Of a stretch of DNA of 64,000 nt, positions 23,611 through 35,408 are shown in pieces (within the stretch, counting starts at the first letter, position 1; every line of letters begins with the position of its first letter). The stretch is from Ananas comosus (taxonomy: Eukaryota > Streptophyta > Magnoliopsida > Poales > Bromeliaceae): NCBI RefSeq assembly GCF_001540865.1, contig NC_033627.1, positions 3,595,734 through 3,659,733 of the forward strand, in the 5' to 3' direction. The notes under the pieces are model-generated. The model searched no databases. It saw only the letters and a program-made list of their open reading frames with translations, and had not been told where the DNA came from. The translations under genes and the position numbers were made by a program.

Positions 23611-23839
23611 ATTAAATAAAAAAATAAAAAATTAAATATATAAATAAATAAATAAATAAATAAAGGGCGTCGCTTCAATAGAAACCGTCCCTTCTCTTCC
23701 AACTCCCGCCGCCCATAGAACCCCCCCTCTTTCTCTCTCTCTCTCTCTCTCTAACTCTCCTCCCCCCTTCCTCTACGAACCCTCACGTTTCTCCTCTCAG
23801 AACCCTAACCTAGGCAAGAGGGGGGGATCGTCATCGGCA
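23611..23839 (+). promoter_or_regulatory. Upstream region and leader of the poly(A)-binding protein gene
   Basis: An A-rich tract (AAAT/TAAA repeats, 23611-23664) is followed by C/T-rich blocks (around 23700-23770). A telo-box-like AACCCTAA lies at 23801-23808, 31 bases before the ATG. Telo-boxes and pyrimidine-rich leaders are common in plant genes for translation components. The transcript start was not located, so which parts are transcribed is inference. Confidence 0.45.
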
Positions 23840-26800
23840 ATGGCGGCCGATCCTGTAGCGGCGGCGCCCGTAGCCTCCGTGCCGGCGCTCTACGTCGGGG
23901 ACCTCCACGCCATGGTCGTGGACAGGGACCTCTACGACCTCTTCGCCGCCGTCGGGGCCGTCGCCTCCGTTAGGGTTTGCAAGGACGCCGCCACCAGGCG
24001 CTCCCTCGGATACGGCTATGTCAACTACATTGCGCTCCAGGATGGTATATTGGATCGCTAAAAAAAAAAAAAAAAAAAATTCTCCGATTCTTTCGATCAT
24101 ATCCTTCTTGTGTAATCAAGGATTTGGATTTCGATTGGTTAATTGTCGGATGATGTCGCGTTTTTTGTTTTGGTTCTTCTATTTGATCTGTTGATTCGTT
24201 TTGTAACGGAAATTGGAGCGTAGTACGTGAATCTTTGTTGAATGCGGGTCCTGATTTTTATTTTGATCAATTTTTTTGGTTAGCTTTTGTCTATTTTTTC
24301 GCTTTTTCCTAAATTATCATGTGTTTCTTTTTAGGTGTAAAAATTTTTTATAAAGAAATTCTGTTAGGCATTTGGTGTTATCTCTGTTGATTGATCTCAT
24401 GGACTCTTTGATCTTTATTATTATTATTTTTTATTATTAATGCAATGGCATGAGATGATTTGTTGGCCGGATGGATTAAAATCCCTGCTTTCCACAGATT
24501 CTCTCTTAATTCTTTTGTTGATGACTCTTTCCTGATTATTTATTTCTTTCCACATGTTTTTGTAATTGAAGGTTGATTGCTTTTTGGCTTAATGATATCT
24601 TTTTCTCGTTTCATTTGATTGTTTTTGTGACTCACCCAGCCAAGGATGCTATCGAGAAGTTAAACCACACTCTTCTTTATGGGAGGCCGATCCGAATAAT
24701 GTGGTCCGTAAGAGATCCAGATGCTAGGAAAAGCGGGATAGGGAATTTATTTGTGAAGGTACATTCAATTAATGGTTTTTTCTTAATTCACTTTGTTCGT
24801 TTTTATTCTGTTGTTGTAATGTCATTTTGGAAATGTATTGATAGTTATTTTTATACCGTGTACAGAACCTTAGCAGCTCGATTGACAACGCTAGGCTTCA
24901 CGAGATGTTTGTAGATTTTGGGACCATTTTGTCTTGTAAAGTCGCTAGAGATGAGGTCGGAAAGAGCAAAGGATATGGATTTGTTCAATTTGACTCCCAA
25001 GAGTCAGCGAATTCTGCTATTGAGAAACTTAATAACTCCTCTGTTGATGGCAAGCAAATGTGAGTTGAAAATTAGTTGCTTTCTTGAATATAGTTCTTGT
25101 CTCGTGGACGAAATATAACTTACCGTTTGAAGATTGTTTTTCTTCGCATAGCTTCTCTTCCTTTTAGTTTGGACTTATACTGTTTCTTTTTTGGTTGAAA
25201 CTTTTGTTACTATTCTTATTATTTTACTATTGTTATGCATGCAGATATGTTGCTAACTTTGTCAAAAGGAGTGACCGCTTACCGGCCGATCATGAGATTA
25301 GATATACTAATTTATACATGAAGAACCTAGATCAGGACATAACGGAAGAACTTATTAAGTTGAAGTTCTCTGAGTTCGGTAAAATACTAAGTGTGAAGAT
25401 TGCAAAGGATGATAACGGAACCTCAAAAGGATTTGGGTTTGTCAGTTTTGAAAGTGCTGATAGCGCCAAAAAAGCTGTGGAGAAAATGAATGGAGTTCAA
25501 CTTGGTAAGCTTTCTATTTGTTTTCACAAGGAATAGCAGCCAGAAAGGTTGCATAACGGCCATATACTCGTTCATTTTCACTTTATGTGTTCAAATTGTT
25601 TTGTGTAGGATCCAAGACCCTATACGTGGCTAGGGCACAAAAGAAAGCAGAACGGCAAGAAATTTTGAGGTCCTTATATGAGGAGAAGAGGAATGAGATA
25701 GTAATGAAAACGGTGAGTCATTTTATGCATATCTTGGATGCTCTTATGAGATTTTCCTTCTATTTCAAATTTGCAATATTCTCAATGGCGCATATTCGCA
25801 GGCTTCAAATGTTTATGTCAAGTACATTGATGATGCTGTCGATGACAATGACCTTCGCAAACTTTTTAGTCAATGTGGAACCATCACTTCTGCAAAAATC
25901 ATGCGTGATGATAAAGGGATAAGTAAAGGGTTTGGGTTTGTGTGTTTTAGCACTCCAGAAGAAGCTAGAAAAGCTGTAGAAACTCTTCATGGTTGGTGAA
26001 ACTTTCTTTCCACGTTCCATTCTGCTTCCTGCCTAGGTGGCAATTACTAATTTTATCATGTCTCGTTTTGAGCAGGTCACATGTTCTACGGAAAGCCCTT
26101 ATATATTGCAATGGCCGAGAGGAAACATGAAAGGCAAACTAAATTGCAGATTCACTATGCTGCCATGGCAGGATTAGCAAGTTCATCAAATCCTATGCTC
26201 CATGCTGGCTACCCCTCTCTTTACTATGCTCCGACCGGTCTTGTTTCACAAGATCCTGGAAGGCAGGCTTTTATGTATCAGTCCTTTGGGCTGAGACCTG
26301 CATGGAGGCCAAGCACCTATGTTCCTCCATCAAGACCAGCTTTCCAACCAATGCATTTTCATTTTGTAAGCTTTAGTCTTGTCTTTTGTTCTTTGCATCA
26401 TTGATATTGAACATTTTAGGAGATAAATGTTTATTCTATCATCCTTCTTACATTTAGTTGAGCCTCTATATAATTGTCCATGTAGACACCGAATGCTCCA
26501 AGGTATCATAGACAAAATAGGGGTCGGATGAATGGGATGTATTCACAGCAAGCAAACAACTCTCTGGGTTTTGCAAAGGATTCTTCCAGTCAGCAGGTAA
26601 ATTTTAGTCCTTTCTATTGTTGTTTCTAATATTCTAATTTTATCTTCCTAATATGATTAATTCCATTATCGACAAGGCGTGTTCAATTAGCATATCGATG
26701 TCTTGTTAATGCTGTAGACGTCTATAAATAAGCTTCTCTGCCTATGATTTTTGGGGTATCAAGTGATTTGGATGTGGTAGGGAGGGGTGCATTGTGGCCA

Positions 26801-29400
26801 CATAGGAAGAATCAACTTAAACAATTTGAGCTGTTATAAAGTAACAAACTAATGATAGTATAAAGTAAAGATGTTTTCTAGATAAAAGATTTTGTTGCTC
26901 TAATTTGACATTCTATTGTTTATTTTCTGAATAACAATTCATGATAATTACATCAACTAGCCGAAGTTCGAAAGTTAAATCAGCGAATAAATCTATTATC
27001 TACAAAATGATGAATTGATTATGTTATGAATCTTAACTCTGAAAAAGTGTGTTAGATGCATGGAAAACAAAGTTTGAGACCGTGGGTGTATTATTAAAGT
27101 ACAGTTGACTCTTTTATGTTATTTGCCTTATTCAACTATATTCCACTAGATTTTTAGGTCCTATGTTGTTTACACTTCAACCGTCGTCAAATCTATTCTC
27201 ATAAAACGTTCAATTAATAGCTGTTTGCTGACATACTTGCTATTCTGGCGTTTTTTTTCAAGTCAATCCTTGTGAGCTGTGTGAGCGACCATGGTAATAG
27301 ATTGTAAAATGCTGAGTGCATTTCCTAACACTTATTCTAATATCCTAATTAGTTGCAAGTGAAATATAACGCTGCATATTTATCTGTGCAAAGAACTGGT
27401 GATAACTTGCTCTTTTGCTTAAGAATCGATCATCGTGTCATTTGTTGCCTAACTTGCTAATGGTTCGGCCCTCCTTGTTGATTGTCTTCACTCCTAGGTT
27501 TGACATACATCAAACTTGACATAACATAGTAGGTTTTGTTCAGAGAGTCATGGATGGAAGAGAAATGGAAAGTTGTGAACATAAACCAGACAGCCTACAG
27601 AGGGTAGAGTGTCAACCTGGTCTTATCCGAGGATTTTAAATTTTCCTTCTTGTTTTGACTTTCCTTCTTGTATATATTGTACATTATTTTGGCTTTCTTA
27701 ATACTTAAATCCCTTTGACCTTTTCTCCAGTTCTCCTTAATACTTAAATCTCTTTGACCTTTTCTCCCATCTTCTCAAAAGAACTAGGATAATATTAAAA
27801 TCACCTACGCATAACTAACCAAGTTGGTGGTCGTATGAAGTCCTTTGCAGAGAGATCATTTCCTTTGGAAGGACCAGTAAGAGTATCTAGCATTGACTGC
27901 TAGGTGGAAATTACACCATGAACTATTCCTTCTTGTTTGTTTTCTTACCTAACACCAATTTTCTTTGCCATTGTTTCGACTGTTGAGATCTTTGTATGCA
28001 AGCAAGAATGCCCCAAGCATCCTGTTTCTCTGGCTTTGCATTGTTACAGCTATAGATATATGCGTGAGGTTTTAATTTGCATCTTTATATTAAGCATCAT
28101 TTTGCGATGCTATGATGGCAGCCCATGTTTAGGAACAATTGTGCTAAGGTTTAAATTCTCCAAGCGTTTAGGCAATCTTTATATGAGTGCCTTGAGCTTC
28201 TTAAAAATACTCAGCTTTGTACAAATTGCTTTCTTTGCTGTGGCACATGCTCTAGTTAACACATCTTGTTGGAGGAAAATTTCATCCAATATGCCTCTGG
28301 TTATGCTTGGATGCTCGGACAGGTTATATGATATCAACTTGTGTTTTATGGTGATTTACTTTCACAGTTATTTCAAGATAGTGTACTCGGCATGTGGAGT
28401 AATTCATCATATCATCATAAATTAGGTTTATAAGTTAACTAGTGATTCTCTAGTAAACAAGAGGAAATATGCTGGATAGTTCATTATATCATCCAAACAA
28501 GCAATTTTATTATTTATAATGGCACTTACATGTGTCTTAATGAAGAAGTTGTTTGCCATGCATTTTTCTGCTTTAAAGATGTAGACACTGCTTGGTTTGT
28601 GTTCTTGCAGCGATACGTGCAGACCAAGTACATTCCAAATGAGCGGCAGCGTGATATGAATAATGGCTTAGTTGTCTCTCCCAATGCTTCAGACTTGCAA
28701 GGAACCGAGATGCTTAGTAGCATGTTGGCCGCAGCTGCTCCACAGCAACAAAAGCAGATTCTCGGTGAACATCTCTTCCCCTTGGTCGAGAAACGGAAGG
28801 TGATGTTTGGCTCTTTACTTTTACTTGTGCATCTCTTTCTGGGTCTAATTTTTGATGCATGGATATCCTGTTGTAGCCTATATATTTTGCGTACCTGATT
28901 ATGTTGCAATTGATTAATGGGGAGCATAAAAAAATGGCTCAACTGCATAGCACATATTACACTTCTAGTTTCTATGGAAATATGACAAGTCATCTAGTAG
29001 GTGGAATCTGTTGTTAGGATCTCAGAATAGTTGGAAGTCCAATTTCTATGTTGTAATCATAAAAAAAAGCCTGTTATAGTCTTGGAACTGATTATTTAGC
29101 GATAACTTGCGAAGTGATAAGGTCCTCGTGATTATGGTTTCTTCAGACTAAGCATTCTGTTTTAGCATCTGGGTTTAATGTCAGAAATGTTGTTGCTTGC
29201 AGCCTGATCTTGCAGCTAAAATCACGGGAATGCTCTTGGAGATGGACAACTCGGAGCTGCTGGTGCTGTTGGAGTCGCCAGACTCATTAGCTGCTAAAGT
29301 GGAAGAAGCCGTCAAAGTGCTCCAGCTCTCCAAAGCTAAAATTGGCAGTCAAGAAAGTCTTCAGCCCAACTACTTGTCGTCCGAGGTTGCGGTCAACTGA
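23840..29400 (+). CDS. Cytoplasmic poly(A)-binding protein (four RRMs plus MLLE domain)
   Basis: Ten exons, all GT-AG: 23840-24044, 24640-24758, 24866-25059, 25245-25504, 25609-25712, 25802-25991, 26076-26365, 26486-26596, 28611-28799, 29203-29400. They join in frame to 619 residues, close to plant PABPs. RRM1 (from about residue 17) has LYVGDL and [11 protein letters not shown]2 (from about 103) has NLFVKNL and [11 protein letters not shown]3 (about 196-272) has NLYMKNL and [11 protein letters not shown]4 (from about 298) has VYVKYI and KGFGFVCF. A linker follows, then an MLLE peptide-binding domain (about 526-597) with [20 protein letters not shown]. The protein binds poly(A) tails, supports translation initiation and mRNA stability, and recruits PAM2-motif partners through MLLE. 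RRM4 has VYVKYI where VYVKNL is usual. Intron 8 is about 2 kb, and frames in it are not exons. A 20-base A run starts 15 bases into intron 1. Confidence 0.95.
24060..24079 (+). promoter_or_regulatory. A20 tract beside the first 5' splice site of the PABP gene
   Basis: Twenty consecutive A start 15 bases after the GT donor at 24045. Read through the intron, the frame reaches a TAA whose last two bases open the A run, so an unspliced transcript would encode only 73 residues. The regulatory role is inference. Homopolymer length may also be misassembled. Confidence 0.35.
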
Positions 29401-30159
29401 ATGTGGTGTCGAGTTCCACACCCTTTCTTTCAGATACAGGTCATTCATTTCCCAACAAGTATTGACGATTTTAGACGTCTTTTTGCTGCTGAGTATGGGA
29501 ATAACATTGAGTTGCCGCCTTTTAGGATTATCTGACTTAGTTTAGATCCATCATTTTTGACTTAATTAAGGAAGTTACGCCTATCAGTGGGATTGTGTGT
29601 GAACAACCTATGTGATGGTGGGTACCATTTTTATTGATTTTGGAATGCTCTTTCCTTTATTTACTTCAAAATTACACTCCATATTTGGACCAATGTTTAG
29701 GCTTTGCTAGCACCTGGTACAAACTGAGTGCGCTCATATAAGAATTGGATTTAAAAACCGTTTGGTTTAGTTTCATGCTTTCTCACTGTGGGGGTGCTTC
29801 CCTGTTGTGGATCTCGGTTTGTGCCGACAAACTCCCAGACTCTTGGATGGTGTTCCGAGCGTTCTTGAGCTGGGTACTGCTGGTTTCTACGCCAAAAATG
29901 GCGCGAAACAGAATCTGATACATGACATAGCTAGGAAACGTAATCTCCGTTAAAGTGCGCGGCTGCTCTGACACCTAAATAGGTGCAGTTTTGAATAGAG
30001 CTGTGCTTAAGCAACTGATTTTAGCAGTCGTATTTTGTTCGGGTTTGGAAAGATAGTGTGTAGGGCCTGGTTACGACACTTTGTGTGTTGGTTAGGTACA
30101 AGTGGCGCTAGTGGATAAAGATGTCGGACTAAAAACTCTAGTAGAGAAAACCTCTCACT
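29401..30159. other. 3' flank of the PABP gene, no other gene seen
   Basis: The first few hundred bases probably include the 3' untranslated region. Beyond about 29780 the sequence is more GC-balanced than the usual flanks and may be an old transposon fragment, but I recognise no domain. Confidence 0.45.
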
Positions 30160-30815
30160 AATAATCAGCTAAAATGTAAAGCGAATTTACTGAGAATGTC
30201 TCTGATCGAGCCCGTCGCCATCGTGCGACATCTCGATGGTTGCCAAGGGCCGTCGCGGGGAGTCTCCTTAAAATCTTGGACCCCGATACTATCAATTGTG
30301 TTACTAGGCGGGTACCCAGCTAGTATCTTCCTCCAATTCCACCCAAGTCCGCTCCAACACTCCTTAACTCTGAAATTTTTGCGTTAAACTCTATCAAAGA
30401 TGTTCGGAAAAGAAGTACACAGAGGCACTTGATCCACCCAAATATCAGTCCAGAAATTTGCCAAATTGCCATCCCCAATTGAGAAGGATAGCCTGCACTT
30501 AAAGACATCTCTAGTCGTTAGAACACTTTGCCACCAAAAGGAGTGGGGTCCAAAAGACCGGCCTTTCCTAAGCGGTTTCCTTCGTTGATAATAGACATCG
30601 GTGATCAGGGATTGATTCCTTTCTGAGAAGTATCTCCACCATCATTTTGCTAGCAATGCAATGTTCATAGCCTCTAGATCCTTAATTCATTTTGCTAGCA
30701 ATGCAATGTTCATAGCCTCTAGATCCTTAATTCCTAGCCCTCCCGCCGATTTGCTTCTGCACACCGTTTTCCATTGTGCAAGGCACTGACCTCCCGTAAC
30801 AGTTGTATTACCTCT

Positions 30816-31121
30816 CTAGAAGAAAGCCCTCCGCAGTGCTTCCAGGTGACGTAATACCCATTTTGATGCTTTAAAAACTGAGAAATACATGGCCAAATTG
30901 GCCAGAACCGAATTTACAAGTACTAGTCTATCCCCTTGTGATAGTAACTTAGCTTGCCAACCTTCGATCCGTTTCTCCATCTTACCAATAATTACCCACC
31001 AATCTTCTTTTTTCAGGCGGCCCGATTGAAGAGGTAGTCCCAGATATTTCAAAGGTAAGGATCCTAACTTGCACCCTAGTGACGCCGCAAGCCTACTACC
31101 CACATTAGCGTTACTACCCAT
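30816..31121 (-). pseudogene. LINE reverse transcriptase fragment (inverted part)
   Basis: About 100 residues with the L1 signature GSLPLKYLGLPL and [19 protein letters not shown], which lies after the catalytic YADD (found upstream on the same strand near 31235-31260). Stops and frame breaks follow downstream, and no start or end of a real protein is present. It belongs to the insertion spanning 30177-32067. Confidence 0.85.
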
Positions 31122-31380
31122 GTAAAAGAGTTCTGACTTGGTTCTATTAATCTTGAGCCCTGATGCCCATTCGAAGATTTGCCATATGAAAAAGGAGATA
31201 TCGCATCTGCTTCCTTTTAGCTTCGCAAAAGAATAAACTTATCGTCAGCATACTGTAAAATATTTATCTTAGTATTGTCGGTTGGTCCAACGCCTCTCAA
31301 CAGTCCGTTACAAGCGGCTTGCTCCATCATTCTAGTTAGGCTCTCGGCTACCAACAGGAATAGGTAAGGGGACGGGGGGT

Positions 31381-31878
31381 CGCCTAAGACCTCTACAAGA
31401 CGGTGGTGTTATTAATAAGAGGTTCGATCGTCTGTGGAAGATTCGGGCTCCGCTCAAAGTCAAAATCTTTTTGTGGCTAGTGCTGAAAAATAAGGTGCTG
31501 ACTGTGGAGAATCTTAAAAAGAGAGGTTGGAGTGGCGACGACGAATGTGTCTTCTGTCTTGAGGAGGCTGAGACTGTGGATCACCTTTTTCTTGGGTGTG
31601 TCAATACTTCGGCAATCCTGGAAGGACTTCTCCCTAACAAACGCTTCGTACGATACTGCTCTTCCTCTATAGGAATTTGGGAGATTAGCTGTAGTATGGG
31701 AGGAGCCCAGGGCGGGAGAGCCTTCACGACTATTGCTGCCACCTGGTGGGTTGTCTGGCTGGAGCGTAATAGGAGGTTTTTTGTCCAATCTAAACAATTG
31801 CTGGGGTATTTATCTGTGGAGATTAGAAACCTTAAGCGTCTGTGGCTTAATTGCTGTTCTTCATTTAAGCCGGGGTGA
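31381..31878 (+). pseudogene. LINE reverse transcriptase C-terminal zinc-binding fragment
   Basis: The frame from 31381 reads into LQDGGVINKRFDRLWKIRAP and then the zf-RVT domain (CVFCLEEAETVDHLFLGC). It ends at a natural-looking stop at 31876-31878, as in the related copy. It is the direct-orientation part of the twin-primed insertion, and the protein N-terminus is missing because that part is inverted next to it. Confidence 0.85.
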
Positions 31879-32084
31879 ACCCAAAACTGGGGTGTTTTTC
31901 TTTTTCGTCTTACTTTTGTTTTATTTCCTTTTCTTTTTTTATTGCTTATTTTTTATGTCCTTTTTCTTTATCTTTTTTCCGTTCGCGTCGAGGCCTCGCT
32001 GCTTCACTTTGTAGCCGAGTTTATTTGCGTAATGAATGAAGCGATAGTATGCTACCTTCCCTCAAAAAATAATCAGCTAAAATG

Positions 32085-33263
32085 ACTGGGAATCAATAGA
32101 AAGGAAAAAGATGAGCAAAACGACCCAAATTCAACCTAACGTGGAAATTTTTCCCCACTGTGGGCTCACGAGCAGAGTTGAAAAATAATTTGGTAAATGA
32201 TATTGAAACAATAGAAAATTCTATTTCTAAAAACTTTATAATTTTTCAGATCACTTTGAACAGTTGCTTGATTTGAATAGCCTAACAATCCAAAAATGAT
32301 CCAAAAATGAATGAGATTTATAGTTCTAAAACCATCTATATTATATTATTGATAGTATTGCAGCATTACTCTCTCTCTCTATTTATTTATTATATTCATC
32401 TTGTCCCTAGGCCTCTAAACTCCATTTTCTCTATAAATTCGTGCGGCGCGGCGGCAAATTTTGTAAATTATCAATAACACAGAATCGAAAGAACAACACA
32501 CAATTAGTAAATTTTGTAAATTATTAATAACGCAGAATTGAATGAACAATACACAATTAGTTCTGTAAAATTGACGCAAATAAAAAATATTTTATTAAAT
32601 AATAAAAAGTAAAAATAATAATAAATAAAAAACATTTTATTAATAACAATGGGAGTGTCCAATATGTTGGACCAGTGCCCCGCTTACTCAGTGTAGCCTA
32701 TATAACATCAACTTCCACATAAGGAAAATTACTTAATTTTATTACAAGGAAAATTTATAAACAATACAAGCGAATATGGTAAATAAAACTACAGCAGCAG
32801 CTTCATATTATGAGGAAACATTAAATTAAAGTGAAAGTGCCGAACTCCCTGATAAGAGCTGAGCGTCACCGGCGTTATCGTTGACGCGGTCCATCTTGTT
32901 ATTACAGAATACTCCCCCATTCTGTGGATGTACCACCTCGCCTGCACACTCACCTGCAGTTATCATGGGAGTAGGTATAACTAACCCGCAAGTGAATTTT
33001 CAGTTAAAGTTAGATTTTTTTTAATTTCAGCTAATTTACAGAGAGAGGATTGTGAATTAGAACTAGGCTGGAATACTATCAATAGCACTAAGCTATTGGT
33101 GCTATTAAATTTTCGACTCTTAAATAAAAAAATATACGGTTAGGATAATATTGATCTTTTAGGGTTGAGTGAGTTATTAGTTTAATAGTATAGATAAAGT
33201 GAAAAACTTAATAGTACCAAATATTTGATGCTATTGACGGCGTCCCAGTCGGACTCCTGTGTA
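32085..33263. other. Spacer with one MITE-like piece
   Basis: About 33062-33258 has an arm (GGCTGGAATACTATCAATAG) partly mirrored at its right end, and it resembles the MITE at 36781-37034. A short direct repeat (AATTTTGTAAATTAT-like) lies at 32456-32540. About 32650-33260 may include the BAHD 3' untranslated region. No further gene supported. Confidence 0.45.
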
Positions 33264-34738
33264 TTAATGCCCTAACTCACCAGATAAATTATGCTGATCG
33301 AGGGAGTAACACTCCTCTACAAAAGAAGCGAGATTATCCTCAAACAGCGAGACGTAAGCGTCAATGGCCCCTTCCTCGGCGAACGAAGGCGCGATGATCA
33401 CCACCCCTTCCATGGCGAAGTAGGAGGGCACGACGTAGAACGGCTCCCCTCCGTTCCCATTCCCACCGCCGCCACCAAAATCCATCGCCTTCAGCGGAAA
33501 CCTATTCCAAGTGTAGACGTCGACGTGGGGGCTCAACGCCACCAAGTTCGACTCCACCAGCGGCACCAGCCCCTCTTCCTCGACCGCCCCCGTGCTCGCA
33601 AAGTCGATAAACGATCGAAAGTAGCGGTCGTCGAGCCCCGCCACCGCGCGCTCGATGAGCCCCGCCGCGTACGAGACCGGCCGCCGGACGAGCTCCTCTG
33701 CGGTCGCCCGCGGAAACGCCCACAGAATCAGGTTGCCGGAGTAGTCGTCGGGCGCCGGCGGGACCAGCCGCGCCCGCCCGTTCACGTTGATCCGCAGGTG
33801 CGTGCTGGCGGCCCCGCCCACGCGCCGCGACCTGGTGATGGCGCGCCACAGCTGCGCCATCACGCACACGAACGTGCTGTAGCGAAGTCGGTCATCGCCG
33901 CCGGTGCCGGCCGCCGCTGCTTTCAGCTGACCGATGAACTGCTTGCTGAAATGCGCCCGGTGGACGACCACGTTGCCGCCGACCGATGCGCCGTCGAGGG
34001 TTTGGACGGCGGGGTTAGTATTCTTGCGACAGAATTCTGCGCGGCGGTGGTCGAACTCGCACCGCGGGGGGCGGCGCGGGGCGAAGAGCGCGGCGCGGTC
34101 GTGCGGGGCTGCTGGGAGCGGTGGTGCGGGGTCGTCGTCGGAGACGGCGCGGCATGCGCGGGCCCAGGCGGCGAAGAATTGGAAGGCGCCCTGGCCGTCG
34201 GCGACGCGGTGGTGCGCGTTGTGGCCGACGGTGAGGGTCCCGCAGGCGAACCGCGTCAGCTGGATTTGGAGCAGCTCCTGTATCTCCTCCTCTTTGCTCG
34301 GGTGCAGGTTCAACCACGCCGGCGACGGCTCCCGCGGCACGGCCTCGTCGTGCGCCGAATCCACTGATGCTTCGATGAACCTATATAATAATAACAATTC
34401 TGATAAAAATATAAGACAACTATATATTGATTGATAATCTCTGTGTCAACAAACCTGACGCCCTCGTCGTTTAGAACGATCACTGGATTGCCGTCGCCGT
34501 CGACGCCGAAGCGGCCGGCCCATTCTCGGTACACGGCGAGCACGGCGGCGAGGCTTTTCTCAAAGGCGGAGTTGGGAGGCGTCGGCGGCCGGTAGGCGAA
34601 GATGGCGGAGAAGTGGGCGTCCTCGGCGACCCTATCGAACACGGTCAAAGGAACGAATTCTGCGGTGCGGCGATCATCGGCGCCGCCGCTGCCGTAGAAG
34701 GGCTTCACCAGCTTTGAGCTCTCCACTCTCACCTTCAT
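33264..34738 (-). CDS. BAHD acyltransferase (hydroxycinnamoyltransferase-like)
   Basis: Two exons on the minus strand, 34738-34455 and 34380-33264, separated by a 74 bp GT-AG intron, give 466 residues. It starts MKVRVESSKLVKPFY, as in the amine-accepting hydroxycinnamoyltransferases (agmatine or putrescine coumaroyltransferase-like). The catalytic HxxxD motif is H152-RVA-D156 in HNAHHRVADGQGAFQF. At the usual DFGWG position the protein reads DFGGG (395-399), followed by a glycine/asparagine-rich insertion. The family moves an acyl group from an acyl-CoA to an alcohol or amine in the cytosol. The donor and acceptor here are not determined by sequence. The gene is GC-rich and convergent with the PABP gene and the LINE between them. 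The substitution in DFGWG may affect fold or CoA binding, so full activity is not assured. Confidence 0.92.
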
Positions 34739-35394
34739 GGTTGGTGTGGTTCATGAAACTTGAAGTTGATGTTGGTTTTTTTTTCCCTCCCATAGTCTTA
34801 ATAAATAAGGATAAAAGCTAGAGAGAGTTGTTGGGATGATTGGCCCCAGGGGACTTTACATTGTATTGTTTCATAATTTGGACCATCTTTTTAAGTCAAA
34901 AAGTCAACTATGATGACATTGATGGTGAACCTAACCTAGCTGGAGAAATATTGAGCGTAAAAGGTGTGAAAGGAAGAAGAAGGTACCACGAGGCTCTAAC
35001 TTAGTTGGCTACAACTCTGGTTTAAGGTATCTGATCTTTCTGAAATTAAAATCTTAGATTTAACTACAAATCCATCTTTAATTTGCCTCAACTTCTTCAT
35101 ATTTGCTTAAAAAGTAGAGCGAGAGGTGAGAATTCCTTCTTTTTTTTTCTTTCTTTATCCATTTCGAACCGCAACAAACTTGCTCCCTTTCGAATTCATC
35201 CTGAATAAAGCAATAATTGAAAAGATACGAAAAATTAAACTTTTGAAGGACTAAATATGAAAAAATTAAACTTTGTAAAAATATTTGTAAAATATATCTG
35301 GTATCCGATATGTTTACAGCAAATTATATGCATTTAACCCAATAATAATGTTCTATATCTTTTTTTATCTTTCTTTGAACTGCATTTTATGTTA
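34739..35394. other. Upstream region of the BAHD gene, no gene seen
   Basis: AT-rich sequence upstream of the minus-strand start codon, expected to contain its promoter. No confident TATA element was placed. No other gene. Confidence 0.5.
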
Positions 35395-35408
35395 TGCTTT
35401 AAAATTGT

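Larger units (their letters stand above)
30177..32067 (+). mobile_element. L1-type LINE fragment with 5' inversion (twin-priming structure)
   Basis: The 17 bp duplication AATAATCAGCTAAAATG flanks the insert (30160-30176 and 32068-32084). The 3' part, about 31385-32067, is on the plus strand and encodes the zinc-binding reverse-transcriptase C-terminus (LWKIRAPLKVKIFLWLV, then a C-x2-C...H-x4-C array), the 3' untranslated region and a short A tail. The upstream part, 30177 to about 31384, is inverted. Its minus strand reads reverse transcriptase from GDPPSPYLFLLVAESL through ILQYADDKFILL to WKTVCRSKSAGGLGIKDLEA and ends at FSVNSLY. In the related LINE at 48300-52589 those two ends are neighbours (FTVKSTY next to SVLCDGG), so the pieces abut in the original element. 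A 49-base tandem repeat lies at about 30642-30740. The element is dead, with frame breaks. Confidence 0.88.

Noticed and set aside
27937..28425. 162-codon frame in PABP intron 8
   Set aside because: No recognisable domain, and the flanking exons join in frame without it.
28530..28898. Frame over PABP exon 9 read through both splice sites
   Set aside because: Only the part 28611-28799 is exon; the rest is intron.
33291..34434. Long plus-strand frames over the BAHD gene
   Set aside because: Shadows of the GC-rich minus-strand exon, which carries the HxxxD motif.
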